The translations under genes and the position numbers were made by a program. DNA of 64,000 bases. It comes from Bradyrhizobium arachidis (GTDB lineage: Bacteria; Pseudomonadota; Alphaproteobacteria; Rhizobiales; Xanthobacteraceae). The stretch covers positions 1,922,001 to 1,986,000 of the forward strand of contig NZ_CP030050.1 of assembly GCF_015291705.1 (NCBI RefSeq), read 5' to 3'. Below, one piece after another: positions 9,445 to 18,370 of the stretch (position 1 is its first letter; each line of letters starts with the position of its first letter). The notes below the pieces were generated by a model that saw nothing but the letters and a program-made list of their open reading frames with translations, was not told the DNA's origin and searched no databases.

Positions 9445-10129
9445 TCTCCCTCAATCACTTGGTGGAATGATCGTCCGCGGCTGGGTTCAAGAGCCGTGCG
9501 CTACAACTGGTAGTTTCGCATCTTTATCGTTTTGAGGTGCGGGCCTTTGTGGCTTGGTTCACATTCGCGAAAAATCTCGCGAACGCCAGACGCAAGAGGC
9601 TGTTGGGTGCCGTCAGCGACGGGTGAGATTCAATGACCCATTTTCGTTACTGGAGTCAAATGACCTCGCCCAAACTTGATTGCTCCGGGAGCAAGGATCT
9701 CGGCATGATACTGCCCACGGCAGATAATAATGTTTGCCAAAAGCGCATGAGCGCGTTTGAGTTGCACAAACAGCTTTCGACTTTGTAGCGGTGCGGCGAG
9801 AAGAAGTGCCTTCCCACGATCTTGCAATCTGGCAGTTGGACAAAAGATGGCCGAAGTCACATCCTTGCCAGTCTCTGCGGCGATCGTTGCTGAAATTCAT
9901 CCCGCAAACGTCGCGCTAAAAAGATCGATCGCCTCATTGATGCCCCCCCGGCGCGAACTTAAGGCCGAGCATCGTCTTCTTTATGACTCTATCAGTTATG
10001 GCCGGTCGAAATTGATCCGGATGCAAATCACCATCGTACGCCTCGTGTATGGTTCTTGCCTCTTGCCGCTTCTTCGATTTCTGCGACTGTAACAAACGGC
10101 ATCATCGGCTTCCTAATGGCCTTGTAGAA
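9445..10129. other. intergenic region upstream of the sedolisin gene
   Basis: No supported gene is visible. Open frames on both strands lack ribosome sites and domain character. The interval holds the possible tts-box core at 9772-9789. Confidence 0.5.
9772..9789 (-). promoter_or_regulatory. possible tts-box core (TtsI site)
   Basis: On the minus strand the sequence contains the exact core TCGAAAGCT of the rhizobial type III regulon box. The flanking half of the consensus is poorly matched. One such 9-mer is expected by chance about every 130 kb per double strand, so this is only suggestive. It points toward the sedolisin gene. Confidence 0.2.
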
Positions 10130-10963
10130 TCAGCGAAGCGTGTTCTGCAACCTAGTGAGTTGAGTATTGATTGAGCTTGTTAGAAGCTGCTGTAAGAAAT
10201 CATGTGCGTAAGGATTGTAGCGGTTACGCGCTCTCGCTACACGCATCGGCTTTCCGACGTTGGGACCAAGTGCAAAGGCGAGAGTGATTTTGTCCGTGTT
10301 CACCTGAGAAAAATCTGCTAGTGCAGAGATGTTGTTGAATCTCACAAGCGTCCACGTCGGTCCTGTCGCGGTAATCTTCTTTGTGACCACGAATTGGATT
10401 GAGCCGCCGAAAACTCCCGCGTCTGTCAGCTTGCGACTTTCGTCCAAATCTGCGGTGCTGTTGGCCATTGCGACCATGTCGATAATGCCAAGCGTTCCGG
10501 CGAGGGGGGTGTCCGCAACAAGCGGGCATTCATGAGGATCGACGCCGTTCTTCCACTCCTGGAAAATCTTCCGAGTCGAAAGCTGAATGTTTTCGGTGAA
10601 ATTGTGCTCGCGCGATTCGCTCAAATTGGCGCTGCCAGCAACGGTCAGCGTAGTGGCAGCAGCAGCTAGCGGGGTTGCATAAGAAAGGCTAGGTGTAAGG
10701 CCGCCGGTGTCATTTACATCGAGTGATAACGACACCTCTACATCGTAGTCACCATCCAGCAAGAAATTTCGACTGAACGTCACGGGATCAGTAGGTCGAT
10801 CATCCCGAACCATATCCCGAATCTCGCATTGAACTCGAGCTACGATCGACGCAACCGTTGGCTGGCCTGCCTTGTCATAAGGAACGTCGTAACGGGGAAC
10901 GGCACAGCCGGAGCACGCGCCAAGTAAAATGAGGATTAGAGGAAATCGGTGCGCGTAATGCAA
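10130..10963 (-). CDS. predicted lipoprotein, copy 2 of a local family
   Basis: A TTG at 10963 has GGGGGG seven bases upstream and gives MHYAHRFPLILILLGACSGC, a short signal peptide ending in a lipobox-like LGAC; a TTG at 10981 is also possible. The mature protein of about 260 residues parallels the 3751-4785 lipoprotein. In order it has a segment with VQCEIRD, the stretch YDVEVSLSLDVNDTGG, a hydrophobic ATPLAAAATTLTVAGSA, LAGTLGIIDMVAMAN, and a C-terminal strand region. The two are divergent paralogues. Function is unknown; lipid anchoring in the cell envelope is inferred from the signal. Confidence 0.7.
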   Translation of the reverse strand: MHYAHRFPLILILLGACSGCAVPRYDVPYDKAGQPTVASIVARVQCEIRDMVRDDRPTDPVTFSRNFLLDGDYDVEVSLSLDVNDTGGLTPSLSYATPLAAAATTLTVAGSANLSESREHNFTENIQLSTRKIFQEWKNGVDPHECPLVADTPLAGTLGIIDMVAMANSTADLDESRKLTDAGVFGGSIQFVVTKKITATGPTWTLVRFNNISALADFSQVNTDKITLAFALGPNVGKPMRVARARNRYNPYAHDFLQQLLTSSINTQLTRLQNTLR

Positions 10964-11011
10964 TCGCTTGCCCCCCAACAATTAGTTGCAAGTGCGTTTA
11001 TCGCACTAACC

Positions 11012-11311
11012 CTAAGCGCACTCACCCGGTCTCCAGTGGCACACCGCGCCCAAGGCTCTCGCCCGCTCGCAGCAGTCTTTCTTTGTGAGATGAGGAATAT
11101 GAAAGTCTGCCTCGCCCGGAGGCTTGATCGTGCAGCAACCGAGCGCTCCCATGCGCTCTGGTACTGCCGCGCGTACCTGCGCTGTGGTTGCAGCCTTCTT
11201 CTTCGCTGCGGTTTTTCGTGTGGCGACCTTTTTTTTGCGAGCCGCTTTAAATATACGCCTTTTGGCAGCTGCTTTCTTTCCGCGAGAACCGCTCTTTGAC
11301 GGCCTTTTCAT
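11012..11311 (-). CDS. small basic protein with lysine/alanine tail and cysteine-rich C-terminus
   Basis: ATG 11311 follows AGGGGG eight bases upstream, giving 99 residues; the frame continues upstream but without that support. Residues 1 to about 50 are rich in Lys, Arg and Ala like histone H1 tails (RGKKAAAKRRIFKAARKK). The C-terminal 42 residues hold paired and single cysteines: GCC, DCCERA, AVCHW and GECA, suggesting a disulphide- or metal-bound fold. I do not recognise the family. The charge suggests nucleic acid binding and the cysteines suggest an independent small domain. It lies next to the lipoprotein gene on the same strand. Confidence 0.65.
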   Translation of the reverse strand: MKRPSKSGSRGKKAAAKRRIFKAARKKKVATRKTAAKKKAATTAQVRAAVPERMGALGCCTIKPPGEADFHIPHLTKKDCCERARALGAVCHWRPGECA

Positions 11312-11991
11312 CAAAGCACCCCCTAAAAAATGAGCCCGGCAATGTAAAGTTGTTAAAGCATCAACAGATAGCAATCACGCCAAAATTGCAATAGCGAAGA
11401 ATAGTGTGCTGGCGTTAGGAGGTGCGGGCAAATAGCCCTAGAACGCGATGCCCTAGTGCTCCGTCTTGCCGCTTTGTTTCACCTGCTGTTCGCTGCTCTT
11501 GGCTAACCCCATGTGGAGCACGGGTGGTTCGCGGGGCGAACGATTGGTTCGATCAAGAATGAGCATAATTGTTTTCCGCAATATATGGCAGGGATGATCA
11601 TCTACGTGAGAAGCGAGCTGCGCTGCAGAAGTTCGAACTCATTTGGGAGGGTTGCTCAGCTGACAAGCCTGTGGCCTTTGAGCTGACGATGCTCGGAGCA
11701 GTCTGGCGTCCGCTCCAGGACAGGGCGCATGCACCGTTCTCGCCCTTGCTTATCGCCCAGCGGGCCGGGTAATGGACGAGGTCATTAGACGCCACTTGGC
11801 TCGGCAGCGATATCAGGCTTGAATTGGATGTCTGGCATATCCGCACGGTACCGGTCTGAGTTCGTGTGGCCGCTCCGACCAATATCTCGGGCGAGCCACG
11901 TGCTGCAGCATACATCAATATCGTCCTGCGGCGCGTGACCTCCATCGTTTATCCCCGGTCGGACCCCGGCAACGGGCGCGATGCGCTACAT
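11312..11991. other. non-coding gap
   Basis: I see no supported gene in this interval. Open frames on both strands overlap each other and have no ribosome site or recognisable domain. Confidence 0.5.
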
Positions 11992-12312
11992 TCAATCGGG
12001 GCATCCTTGATTGATCCAGTCGACGATCTCGAGGACTTGAGGGTCGGGTATGAAGGGACCGCCCTTGGGCATCCGAAGCGCGGGGCTGCTGATACCCGTT
12101 CGCAGATCCACGACCAGATTCGTACTCGCTCCATCGTGCCCGATCAGCTCAGGTTGGATTAGGCGCTTTCCGTGCCCAATCGCTGCGAGGAGGTTTGCCT
12201 TCGTATCCCATTTGAAACTGGCACCGTGGCGACTGAGATCGGCTTCCCCGTTGGCTTGCTGCCACGTCGCCATACCTTGATCGAGAATTTCCTTCACTCG
12301 CCCAAAACCCAT
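11992..12312 (-). CDS. small partner of the c-type cytochrome protein
   Basis: ATG 12312 is preceded by GGGAAGGGA, giving 106 residues. It starts 17 bases after the stop of the cytochrome gene, so the two form an operon. The C-terminus RMPKGGPFIPDPQVLEIVDW, followed by INQG, matches the end of planctomycete-type cytochrome c domains, where a Met or Pro loop precedes the last helix. No CxxCH is present, so it does not bind c-type heme itself. No signal peptide is obvious. It may be a truncated cytochrome domain or an accessory protein of its partner. Confidence 0.6.
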   Translation of the reverse strand: MGFGRVKEILDQGMATWQQANGEADLSRHGASFKWDTKANLLAAIGHGKRLIQPELIGHDGASTNLVVDLRTGISSPALRMPKGGPFIPDPQVLEIVDWINQGCPD

Positions 12313-12329
12313 TTTCCCTTCCCTCGCGG

Positions 12330-13790
12330 CTACTTTGAATCGATGACGAACTTTGAGAATATGTGACTGACGTTCAGTTTCTTCGCCTTCAGGACGACGT
12401 TGCCGTTCAGATCCTTTACGACGCGGGTATCGTGACAACTGAAACAGTTCACGAAACTGTTCTGAGTGAAGGACTCCATGGCCATGCTGGAGAGGCCGTC
12501 TTCACCGGCGACGATCGCCGCAGGATCGTCCGTGGTCATGCCTGCCGGATTTTCAATCTTCATGCCGGGCGCGAAGCGCTCGGGCTTGTCCATCCAGATT
12601 GCACCGACGAGTCGGTAATTGCGGCGCGGATCGTTCGGCGCATTCTGCGCGAAAAGCGACGTCATGGACTTGTTGAGATCCACGATATCTTCGTCCTCAT
12701 CCATCCCGGCGCCAACGGATTTCGATCCAGGAAACATACGATAAATCGACGTTTGTAGCGGCTTGCCGCCGCTGAGAAAAGTCCGGTGCCTCTCGTCGAA
12801 CGACGATGCCATTATGGCGTCCGTCAAGAACTGATTTGCCGCCGAAGCGAGAGTGCCACCCTTGTATAAAACGAAGTCTTGCGCCTTGACCGGGCCATCC
12901 ACGCCACCGGGCAGTCCATTATCGGGAGATGGTTGGGAAGCGGCGGCTGGTGCGAGGTCGCGCGTCCCGTTCGCGTCGACGTGCTCGAACGTCGCCCAAA
13001 CGAATTCCGGATGGCCCTCTGGTATAAAGACCACGTGAAGGGCGAGCAGCGCGACGGTCTCGCTCCGCAGCGGGGCAGATTCGTCGACTTCTAGGAGCTC
13101 TCCCTTGCGCTTCAACGTTGGGACACTCGCCTCGACCGTGATGTAGTTCTCGGGAACGTTTCCCTTTGGGACGACCCGCCAAGCCGATTTCAGCTCAACC
13201 GCTCCTTTCGGGAGTTCGAGGTTTGGGTCGGCGTTCTCGACGGCGGCCTTGGTGGTCAACTGCTTCGACCGGACAAAGTCAGCGAAGGTCTGGTTCATAT
13301 GGATCGCGTAGAAAATCGGTTGGCCGCTTTGATCGATTAGAAGCCCGGCGAAACCCGCCTGGCGCACGCCCGCGTTTATCGACGTTGCGCTGTTCGGTCC
13401 CGGAAGCCGCGGCGTGTCGGTCGTAGGATCGTTCGATCCTTTTAGCGCGCGCGGTGCCAAGGCCAGCAAGTTCAGCCTTTTAGCCGCGATCGGCGACAAC
13501 GTTGGTGCGACGGCAGGCCCGAAGACGTCGCCGATGGTCGGATAAGACAAGAAGGTCGGACTTCCGTTCGTGGGCTGGGCTGCGAACAAAAAGTTCTGCC
13601 AGGCTGGCTTGTAGAAGACGCAGTCAGGCTCCGGATGGGGGGGCGGCCGATCAAACGTCGGAGTTGGGGTTTTCGGTAACCACTGAGGATCGGCGACGCA
13701 TTCTGCGTATCCCGCACGAGGCAGCAAGACACCCACGATCACCAGGACGCTGATCCGAAGATAGAAAAACAGAGACGGACTATGAGCCAC
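12330..13790 (-). CDS. periplasmic protein with one c-type heme site
   Basis: GTG 13790 has GGAGGG seven bases upstream; a longer frame from TTG 13817 lacks this. The 486-residue protein begins with a signal peptide (SVLVIVGVLLPRAGYA, cut before ECV). A single heme-attachment motif, CFSCH, lies near the C-terminus at Cys449-His453. The preceding 420 residues show no domain I can name. It is therefore probably an exported redox protein matured by the cytochrome c system. It is co-transcribed with the short gene at 11992-12312. Confidence 0.8.
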   Translation of the reverse strand: MAHSPSLFFYLRISVLVIVGVLLPRAGYAECVADPQWLPKTPTPTFDRPPPHPEPDCVFYKPAWQNFLFAAQPTNGSPTFLSYPTIGDVFGPAVAPTLSPIAAKRLNLLALAPRALKGSNDPTTDTPRLPGPNSATSINAGVRQAGFAGLLIDQSGQPIFYAIHMNQTFADFVRSKQLTTKAAVENADPNLELPKGAVELKSAWRVVPKGNVPENYITVEASVPTLKRKGELLEVDESAPLRSETVALLALHVVFIPEGHPEFVWATFEHVDANGTRDLAPAAASQPSPDNGLPGGVDGPVKAQDFVLYKGGTLASAANQFLTDAIMASSFDERHRTFLSGGKPLQTSIYRMFPGSKSVGAGMDEDEDIVDLNKSMTSLFAQNAPNDPRRNYRLVGAIWMDKPERFAPGMKIENPAGMTTDDPAAIVAGEDGLSSMAMESFTQNSFVNCFSCHDTRVVKDLNGNVVLKAKKLNVSHIFSKFVIDSK

Positions 13791-14889
13791 GGAATTCCCT
13801 CCGCGAGGTTGAAACAAAAAATCGGAATATCGAAGTCAGGTCCAGAGGGAGACGTCGGAATTAGAGGCAGTCGCTATCGGACCGAGCGTCGACGCCGTCG
13901 AGTGGGCGCGATTAAACAACAGAAGAAGTGACACGATGCTGGTAACGATCAGGAATATTGACCATAGGATGGTTACGTGGTTGTGCCGCAATTTTCAATT
14001 GCAATTTTGTCGGGGCGGAAGTGTTTCGTTCTTTGATCGTCGCGTCTCTCTTGCTGTCCAGCAATTCAACTCGCAGCGATGCAGCGTGGCCTGAAGGACT
14101 ACGCTTAGAGCAATACGACAGGCTTTTTGACATTTGTCGGCATGAGAAACCGAACGTTGAAATCTGCTGTCAATTGGATGTCAGCTGACACGTAACAGCG
14201 GTGGCGACGGCCACAACCCCAGCGGACCTAAGCGATGACTCGGAAGGAAGTGGTCAGCTGATGGCGACTTAAGGCACTCGGAATGGCTTGAGCCACAGGT
14301 GCGCGACGTGTCCTCTCCGTGATCGAGACGTCCAAGCGGCTGAATAGTGCGCGGAGTGTTGGGCTCTTCCTGTTTTGCGTCGCTGACGAGCTGCACAGAA
14401 GTGATGCGTTGACGCATGCTTGGATGGACGACCGCGGCCGTGGCATGCGCCTCGCGTAGAGGCCATCCTTCGCTGTGATTGCGAGAGATTGGTCACTTAG
14501 CGCCACCGGTTGTCTCTTTGCTGAAGAGGCCGTTGAACCTCATCTCGCCGCAACTAGCTCAGGCGGACGACCGACCTTGTCGAGTTGTAAGCTAAGATCA
14601 GCATCGATCCGTATGAACGGCCGGCGCCGCGTGAGCGCGAGCCGCGTTATCGCTCTCACCCGGACCCAGGGCGACGGACCTCGAATCAGGGGATAACGCA
14701 ACCTAGAAGAGAGTTCATAAAAGACGGGTTTGGACACGCCCAGGCAGTTGGGCACATCTAACGTAAATAAAAGGGCTTGCCGCTTTTTCCCGGTCTGCTG
14801 TAGAATCTTCTTCATGTGAGGATTCGAGGGAATAGGCTCGTTCAGTTCCGGATTTCGCAAATTCATTTGAACTTCTGTGGGGACACGCG
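13791..14889. other. gap without confirmed genes
   Basis: About 1.1 kb without a gene I can defend. A minus-strand frame at 14540-14815 has a faint helix-turn-helix look (LGVSKPVFYEL) but no ribosome site; it is listed among the rejected items. Confidence 0.4.
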
Positions 14890-15195
14890 ATGGCTAAGCC
14901 TGCCGTTTCCCGTGACGCCTTTCGAGGCTTGTTCGCCTTTTATGCGGCCAAGGCCCACCATGATCACAACGGTATCGCCGAGGGCCGGCTCCTCAAGCTA
15001 TTCGGATCGAGCGAACACATCCCCGACGGGCTGTTGGAGTTGTGGTCATCTCGGACCGAGCTGATTGGCTCGGACGCTATTGGCAACATAATGTCACCAC
15101 TCGCTCACCAGATCTTGGACGGCGCCGCACAATACAACCACGCCAGCGACTTCCTTCGTCGACTGTTGCGAGAGTTAGACCAAGACGACCATTAA
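14890..15195 (+). CDS. hypothetical protein
   Basis: ATG 14890 has a GGGGA about six bases upstream. The 101 residues are helical, charged and without a signal peptide (DAFRGLFAFYAAKAHHDHNG, then FLRRLLRELDQDDH at the end). I do not recognise the family. Balanced composition and a plausible ribosome site favour a real gene, but there is no operon or domain support. Confidence 0.4.
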   Translation: MAKPAVSRDAFRGLFAFYAAKAHHDHNGIAEGRLLKLFGSSEHIPDGLLELWSSRTELIGSDAIGNIMSPLAHQILDGAAQYNHASDFLRRLLRELDQDDH

Positions 15196-15246
15196 CCGCG
15201 ATCGCGAGTGGCTGACGCTGACCTGTGGGAGGCTACTCTCACGGTG

Positions 15247-15440
15247 TTAGCCCATCGCCTGGATATTCGACGCTGCACCTCGAAACACGGCGACGAGCCG
15301 ATCGCCGTCCCAAAGCTCAACGTCGTGCTCGCTATAGATTTGTTCGGCTCGACGCCCGCCGCCTGCTCGTCGATGCAGTCGAGCTTTGCAGCGCAAATCA
15401 CGTGCCTGTTGCTGTCCACCACGAACACTTTGTACCGCAT
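15247..15440 (-). pseudogene. small rhizobial orphan gene with a frameshift
   Basis: From ATG 15440 the frame reads MRYKVFVVDSNRHVICAAKL, the usual start of a small protein family common in Bradyrhizobium, then loses sense after about residue 30. A neighbouring frame resumes the family's end: AEQIYSEHDVELWDGDRLVA. The two halves fit if one base was gained or lost near 15350. The function of the family is unknown. Confidence 0.5.
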
Positions 15441-16124
15441 AATGGAAGTCCCATCCTCTAGGGGGGGCCGGCATCGTAGTCGATAGGTTCGTTTAAGGCA
15501 GTGCTAAAGCAAGCGCTGGCGCGAGGAACGTTTGTACGCATGGCAATTCGGCTAGACCGGCGTCCGGGCTCTTCGATCCCGACGGCGCCTGCGGTAATAC
15601 AGGCCCGGTGCAGTGCGCCACAGGGTGCAATCTGAACGCGTGCCGAAGCGAGCGGCTCGAGCTTAAGATAGCATTCCCAGCATCATCAAAAATACGCCCA
15701 GCCAAGTTGCCGTCCGGCTCGGCGCCTCGTTGCGGGCTCTGTAATGAGCATAAGCACGTCGATCGGCCTAGTCGGAGCTTCGGACCCAGTCAGCGTATCC
15801 TTGGCCTGCGCGGCCGCTAGAAGTGGCGCAACATCGAATTGATCTTGGCTCGACACGGAGAACGTGGGCGGGCGGCATGTGCTCGGCGATGAGGCTCGCC
15901 GACATCAGAGCGGTGCTCGTACCGAGATCGCGGTCCGAATACAGCGCCGTGCCAGCCGCACAAGGCCGCAAACGGTCGTGGAGACGAGCTGCTGCCGGTC
16001 GCCAGAGATCTCATTTTTGGTTTCTTGCGCGACCTGTCGCTGACTTATTCGTGCTGCGGGGCACGGCTGTTAAGAGTTGGTTTAGTTCCCGGCATGATCA
16101 TTGGGGACCACAAGGGACCCGAGC
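15441..16124. other. gap without confirmed genes
   Basis: Nothing in this interval can be supported as a gene, RNA or repeat. Confidence 0.45.
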
Positions 16125-16838
16125 ATGCAATTTCGCCATGCGAATACCTTGGAAAGGATTGAGGCGGTCGCCGATCGCGGACATGGCGAGGTCGCGTGGC
16201 CCGTCACGCTCGACCAACTGGATTTCTCGACCTCCAATCGTGATGAGATCCAGGCGCTGTTAGCGCCAAGCGGCCATTCAAAATCCGCTATTTGGGTCGT
16301 CGCGGTCGCATTGGTTGGAGGCTTTGGATTTGGTTGGGCTGGTGCTTGGTATGCCCCAGCAGCTGTCTCAGCTGTCTATCGAATTGCTCAGATAGAAACG
16401 GCTTCGCGCCGCATGCCGGACACAAAACTGAGCGGTAAGGTCGAAAGCGCCCGAAAGCTAGCATCAGAATCAAGCTGGCGAACACCGCCTCGTCTAAGTC
16501 AGCCCGCCACAGTCACCGCGAACCTTGCTCCGAAGTCTCTGACTAAAGCGTCGAGTGGGGCTCAATTGGGGGATGCTGTCGAGCCGGACATGTCTGTGAC
16601 GGGGGCGGTCCGGCCTACGACGCCGCTTGTGTCGGTCCCCGAGACACCGCCGACGACTGTGGTCGGCTGGGCAGTCCTCGACGTTCGCGGCGGAACGGCG
16701 GTGCTTGAAGGACCCGATGGGATTCGAATGGCTGCACGGGGCGACGTGATCCCCGGCATCGGGCGGGTCGACTCGATCGTGCGATGGGGCAATCGTTGGA
16801 TAGTTGCGACAGCAAGCGGCTTAATCTCGACGCGATAG
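16125..16838 (+). CDS. single-pass membrane protein with conserved C-terminal domain
   Basis: ATG 16125 (after AAGGGACCCGAGC) gives 237 residues. Residues about 55-85 form a glycine-rich transmembrane helix (IWVVAVALVGGFGFGWAG). A Pro/Ser/Thr-rich linker follows, then a compact C-terminal domain with VVGWAVLDVRGGTAVLEG, GDVIPGIGRVDSIVRWG and WIVATASGLIS. Proteins with this layout are common in Bradyrhizobiaceae, with the C-terminal domain probably outside the cytoplasm. Function is unknown. It has no co-directional partner. Confidence 0.65.
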   Translation: MQFRHANTLERIEAVADRGHGEVAWPVTLDQLDFSTSNRDEIQALLAPSGHSKSAIWVVAVALVGGFGFGWAGAWYAPAAVSAVYRIAQIETASRRMPDTKLSGKVESARKLASESSWRTPPRLSQPATVTANLAPKSLTKASSGAQLGDAVEPDMSVTGAVRPTTPLVSVPETPPTTVVGWAVLDVRGGTAVLEGPDGIRMAARGDVIPGIGRVDSIVRWGNRWIVATASGLISTR

Positions 16839-17090
16839 GTATGCACGCTTGCGACGAAAAGGTATGCCATACATTTTGGCCGTCCACTCACCAGGTTGGA
16901 AACCAAACAAAAAGGCGTGGGCGAGCCGACAAGGTCAGTTCAACTGCAGCTTGCCCGAGCTGAGCGGGTAGGACCGGACCTTCGCGGAGGCTGGTGGGCC
17001 GCTCCAGTTGGCCCCATCGGCTCCGCAGAAGACGGAGGCGATCGGGCCTGTCGCAGGGCTATGATTGCAAGACGCCTGTCTGGGCAGAGG

Positions 17091-17279
17091 TTAGCCCGTT
17101 TGTTTTCCTGCTGAAAGGGAGAGGATGTGGAGCGCACGTTCTGCCTGCTCCTTCGTCAAATTGGCTGCCCACTCGCTTCCAATCAGCGCAGGCCCCTTGC
17201 GCTCTCGATCGTAAACCATCCAGCCTAGACTTCCCATCCGAACCACAAATCTGCTTAGCGACGGCGCATTTCCAATCAC
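17091..17279 (-). CDS. small hypothetical protein
   Basis: GTG 17279 has GGGAG six bases upstream, giving 62 residues. The sequence RMGSLGWMVYDRERKGPALI resembles a family of short rhizobial proteins with a GWMVWDR-like core, followed by LTKEQAERALHIL. No membrane segment is visible. It is likely a real cytoplasmic orphan gene of unknown role. Confidence 0.6.
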   Translation of the reverse strand: MIGNAPSLSRFVVRMGSLGWMVYDRERKGPALIGSEWAANLTKEQAERALHILSLSAGKQTG

Positions 17280-17559
17280 AAATGGCTCCCAATTCCCTGC
17301 TGTGCCGGCAAATAGGTCGTGTCGCCTCTCGAAGGCATTCGTATGCGAATCCAGTCCAGGAATGACCCCCGACGCTCAGGAGAGCGGCGTAATGCAATTA
17401 CGGTAACATAACAGCCAATTCGCTGAATGGTTGTGAGCTAGTTCACAGGAAGGCCGCGGTCCGCCGCGCCGCGACTAAGTTTAAGGGTGCGACTTCCGGA
17501 CCACCTATCGTCCTCCCCGAGCATCTGGACACGTTGGGCGGCACTGTACACGCAAAGCG

Positions 17560-17962
17560 AAGGTAACAGCGTTGACGGAATAAGAGGAATCCAGGGCGCC
17601 CCGGGTGGTGCAGGAGGCGCGGGTGGCACGGAAGAACGCTAGAATTAATCAATGTTGGAAAGAACCCGTTGCCCATGAGCGCGTATTCCTTCTCCGCTCC
17701 CGCAGGCGCTAACGGGGCCGTCGGAGACGGAGGGCTGGGTTAGCAAGGTGGGGACGGAGGACATGGGAGCTTGAGCTGTGGAGGAGGACACGGGGAAGCC
17801 ACTGGTCCTCAAGGCCCCAAAGGGCCGATCGGACCGGTAACTACTTTGCCGGCGGCTACGGGGGTGTTGATCGTTCAAAACCTTGATCTTGCCCAGGTGA
17901 TTGACGCTGCGAGAAAGCACCGAGCCATCATGAAGATTCAGAATCAGCCGCATTTGGAATGA
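17560..17962 (+). pseudogene. decayed glycine-rich, collagen-like gene
   Basis: Three blocks of Gly-X-Y-like sequence lie on one strand. The first reads GIRGIQGAPGGAGGAGGT and ends at a TAG. The second starts at ATG 17675 (MSAYSFSAPAGANGAVGD) and hits an in-frame TAG near 17741. The same frame then continues as GGDGGHGS...GPQGPKGPIGP and ends in LIVQNLDLAQVIDAARKHRA. The repeats suggest a surface or secreted triple-helix protein, now broken. A strong hairpin follows at 18003. Confidence 0.5.
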
Positions 17963-18002
17963 AATTGGAGCTGCTCATTTCTGAATACGGGCTCCAGCCC
18001 TC

Positions 18003-18024
18003 AGCGGGGACTAAATTCCCCGCT
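18003..18024 (+). terminator. rho-independent terminator-like hairpin
   Basis: AGCGGGGA and TCCCCGCT form a perfect 8-bp stem with the loop CTAAAT, followed by CATTTATTTAC. It lies 40 bases after the end of the collagen-like pseudogene and would end that transcript. Its presence argues against the short open frame 17959-18177 being a gene. Confidence 0.65.
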
Positions 18025-18370
18025 CATTTATTTACGTTCGTTCGTGACGCTCGTTCATCTGCGAGAGGTTTGGCGACGAACGCGACAACGCGTGTCGCGG
18101 CGAAGTCAGATGCGTTGAGTAACCTTCCTGAGATCGCACAAGCAGTGCAAATCATTGCACCTATCGACGCTTCATGAAGTGCGAGACTTTCCCGACTGTG
18201 GAGGAGCCATTCGGGTGGATTACGGGCTCGGGTCCCATGATCGCCGGTCCGCTCACTCACCCGCGTTTATCATCTTAACCTGTGATCCAGTTCACTCTAC
18301 GGCATCAGGAAAGCGGTAGGATGTGGTGAGAGCGCCAGGCTGACTGGGGCGCGGCTTAGGGAGGACAATC

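Noticed and set aside
14540..14815. Minus-strand frame with a faint helix-turn-helix (LGVSKPVFYEL), considered as an excisionase.
   Set aside because: No ribosome site and the second half is arginine-rich nonsense. Too weak to call rdfS or AlpA.
17959..18177. 72-codon frame starting on the ATGA after the collagen-like pseudogene.
   Set aside because: A strong terminator-like hairpin lies inside it and no family is recognisable.
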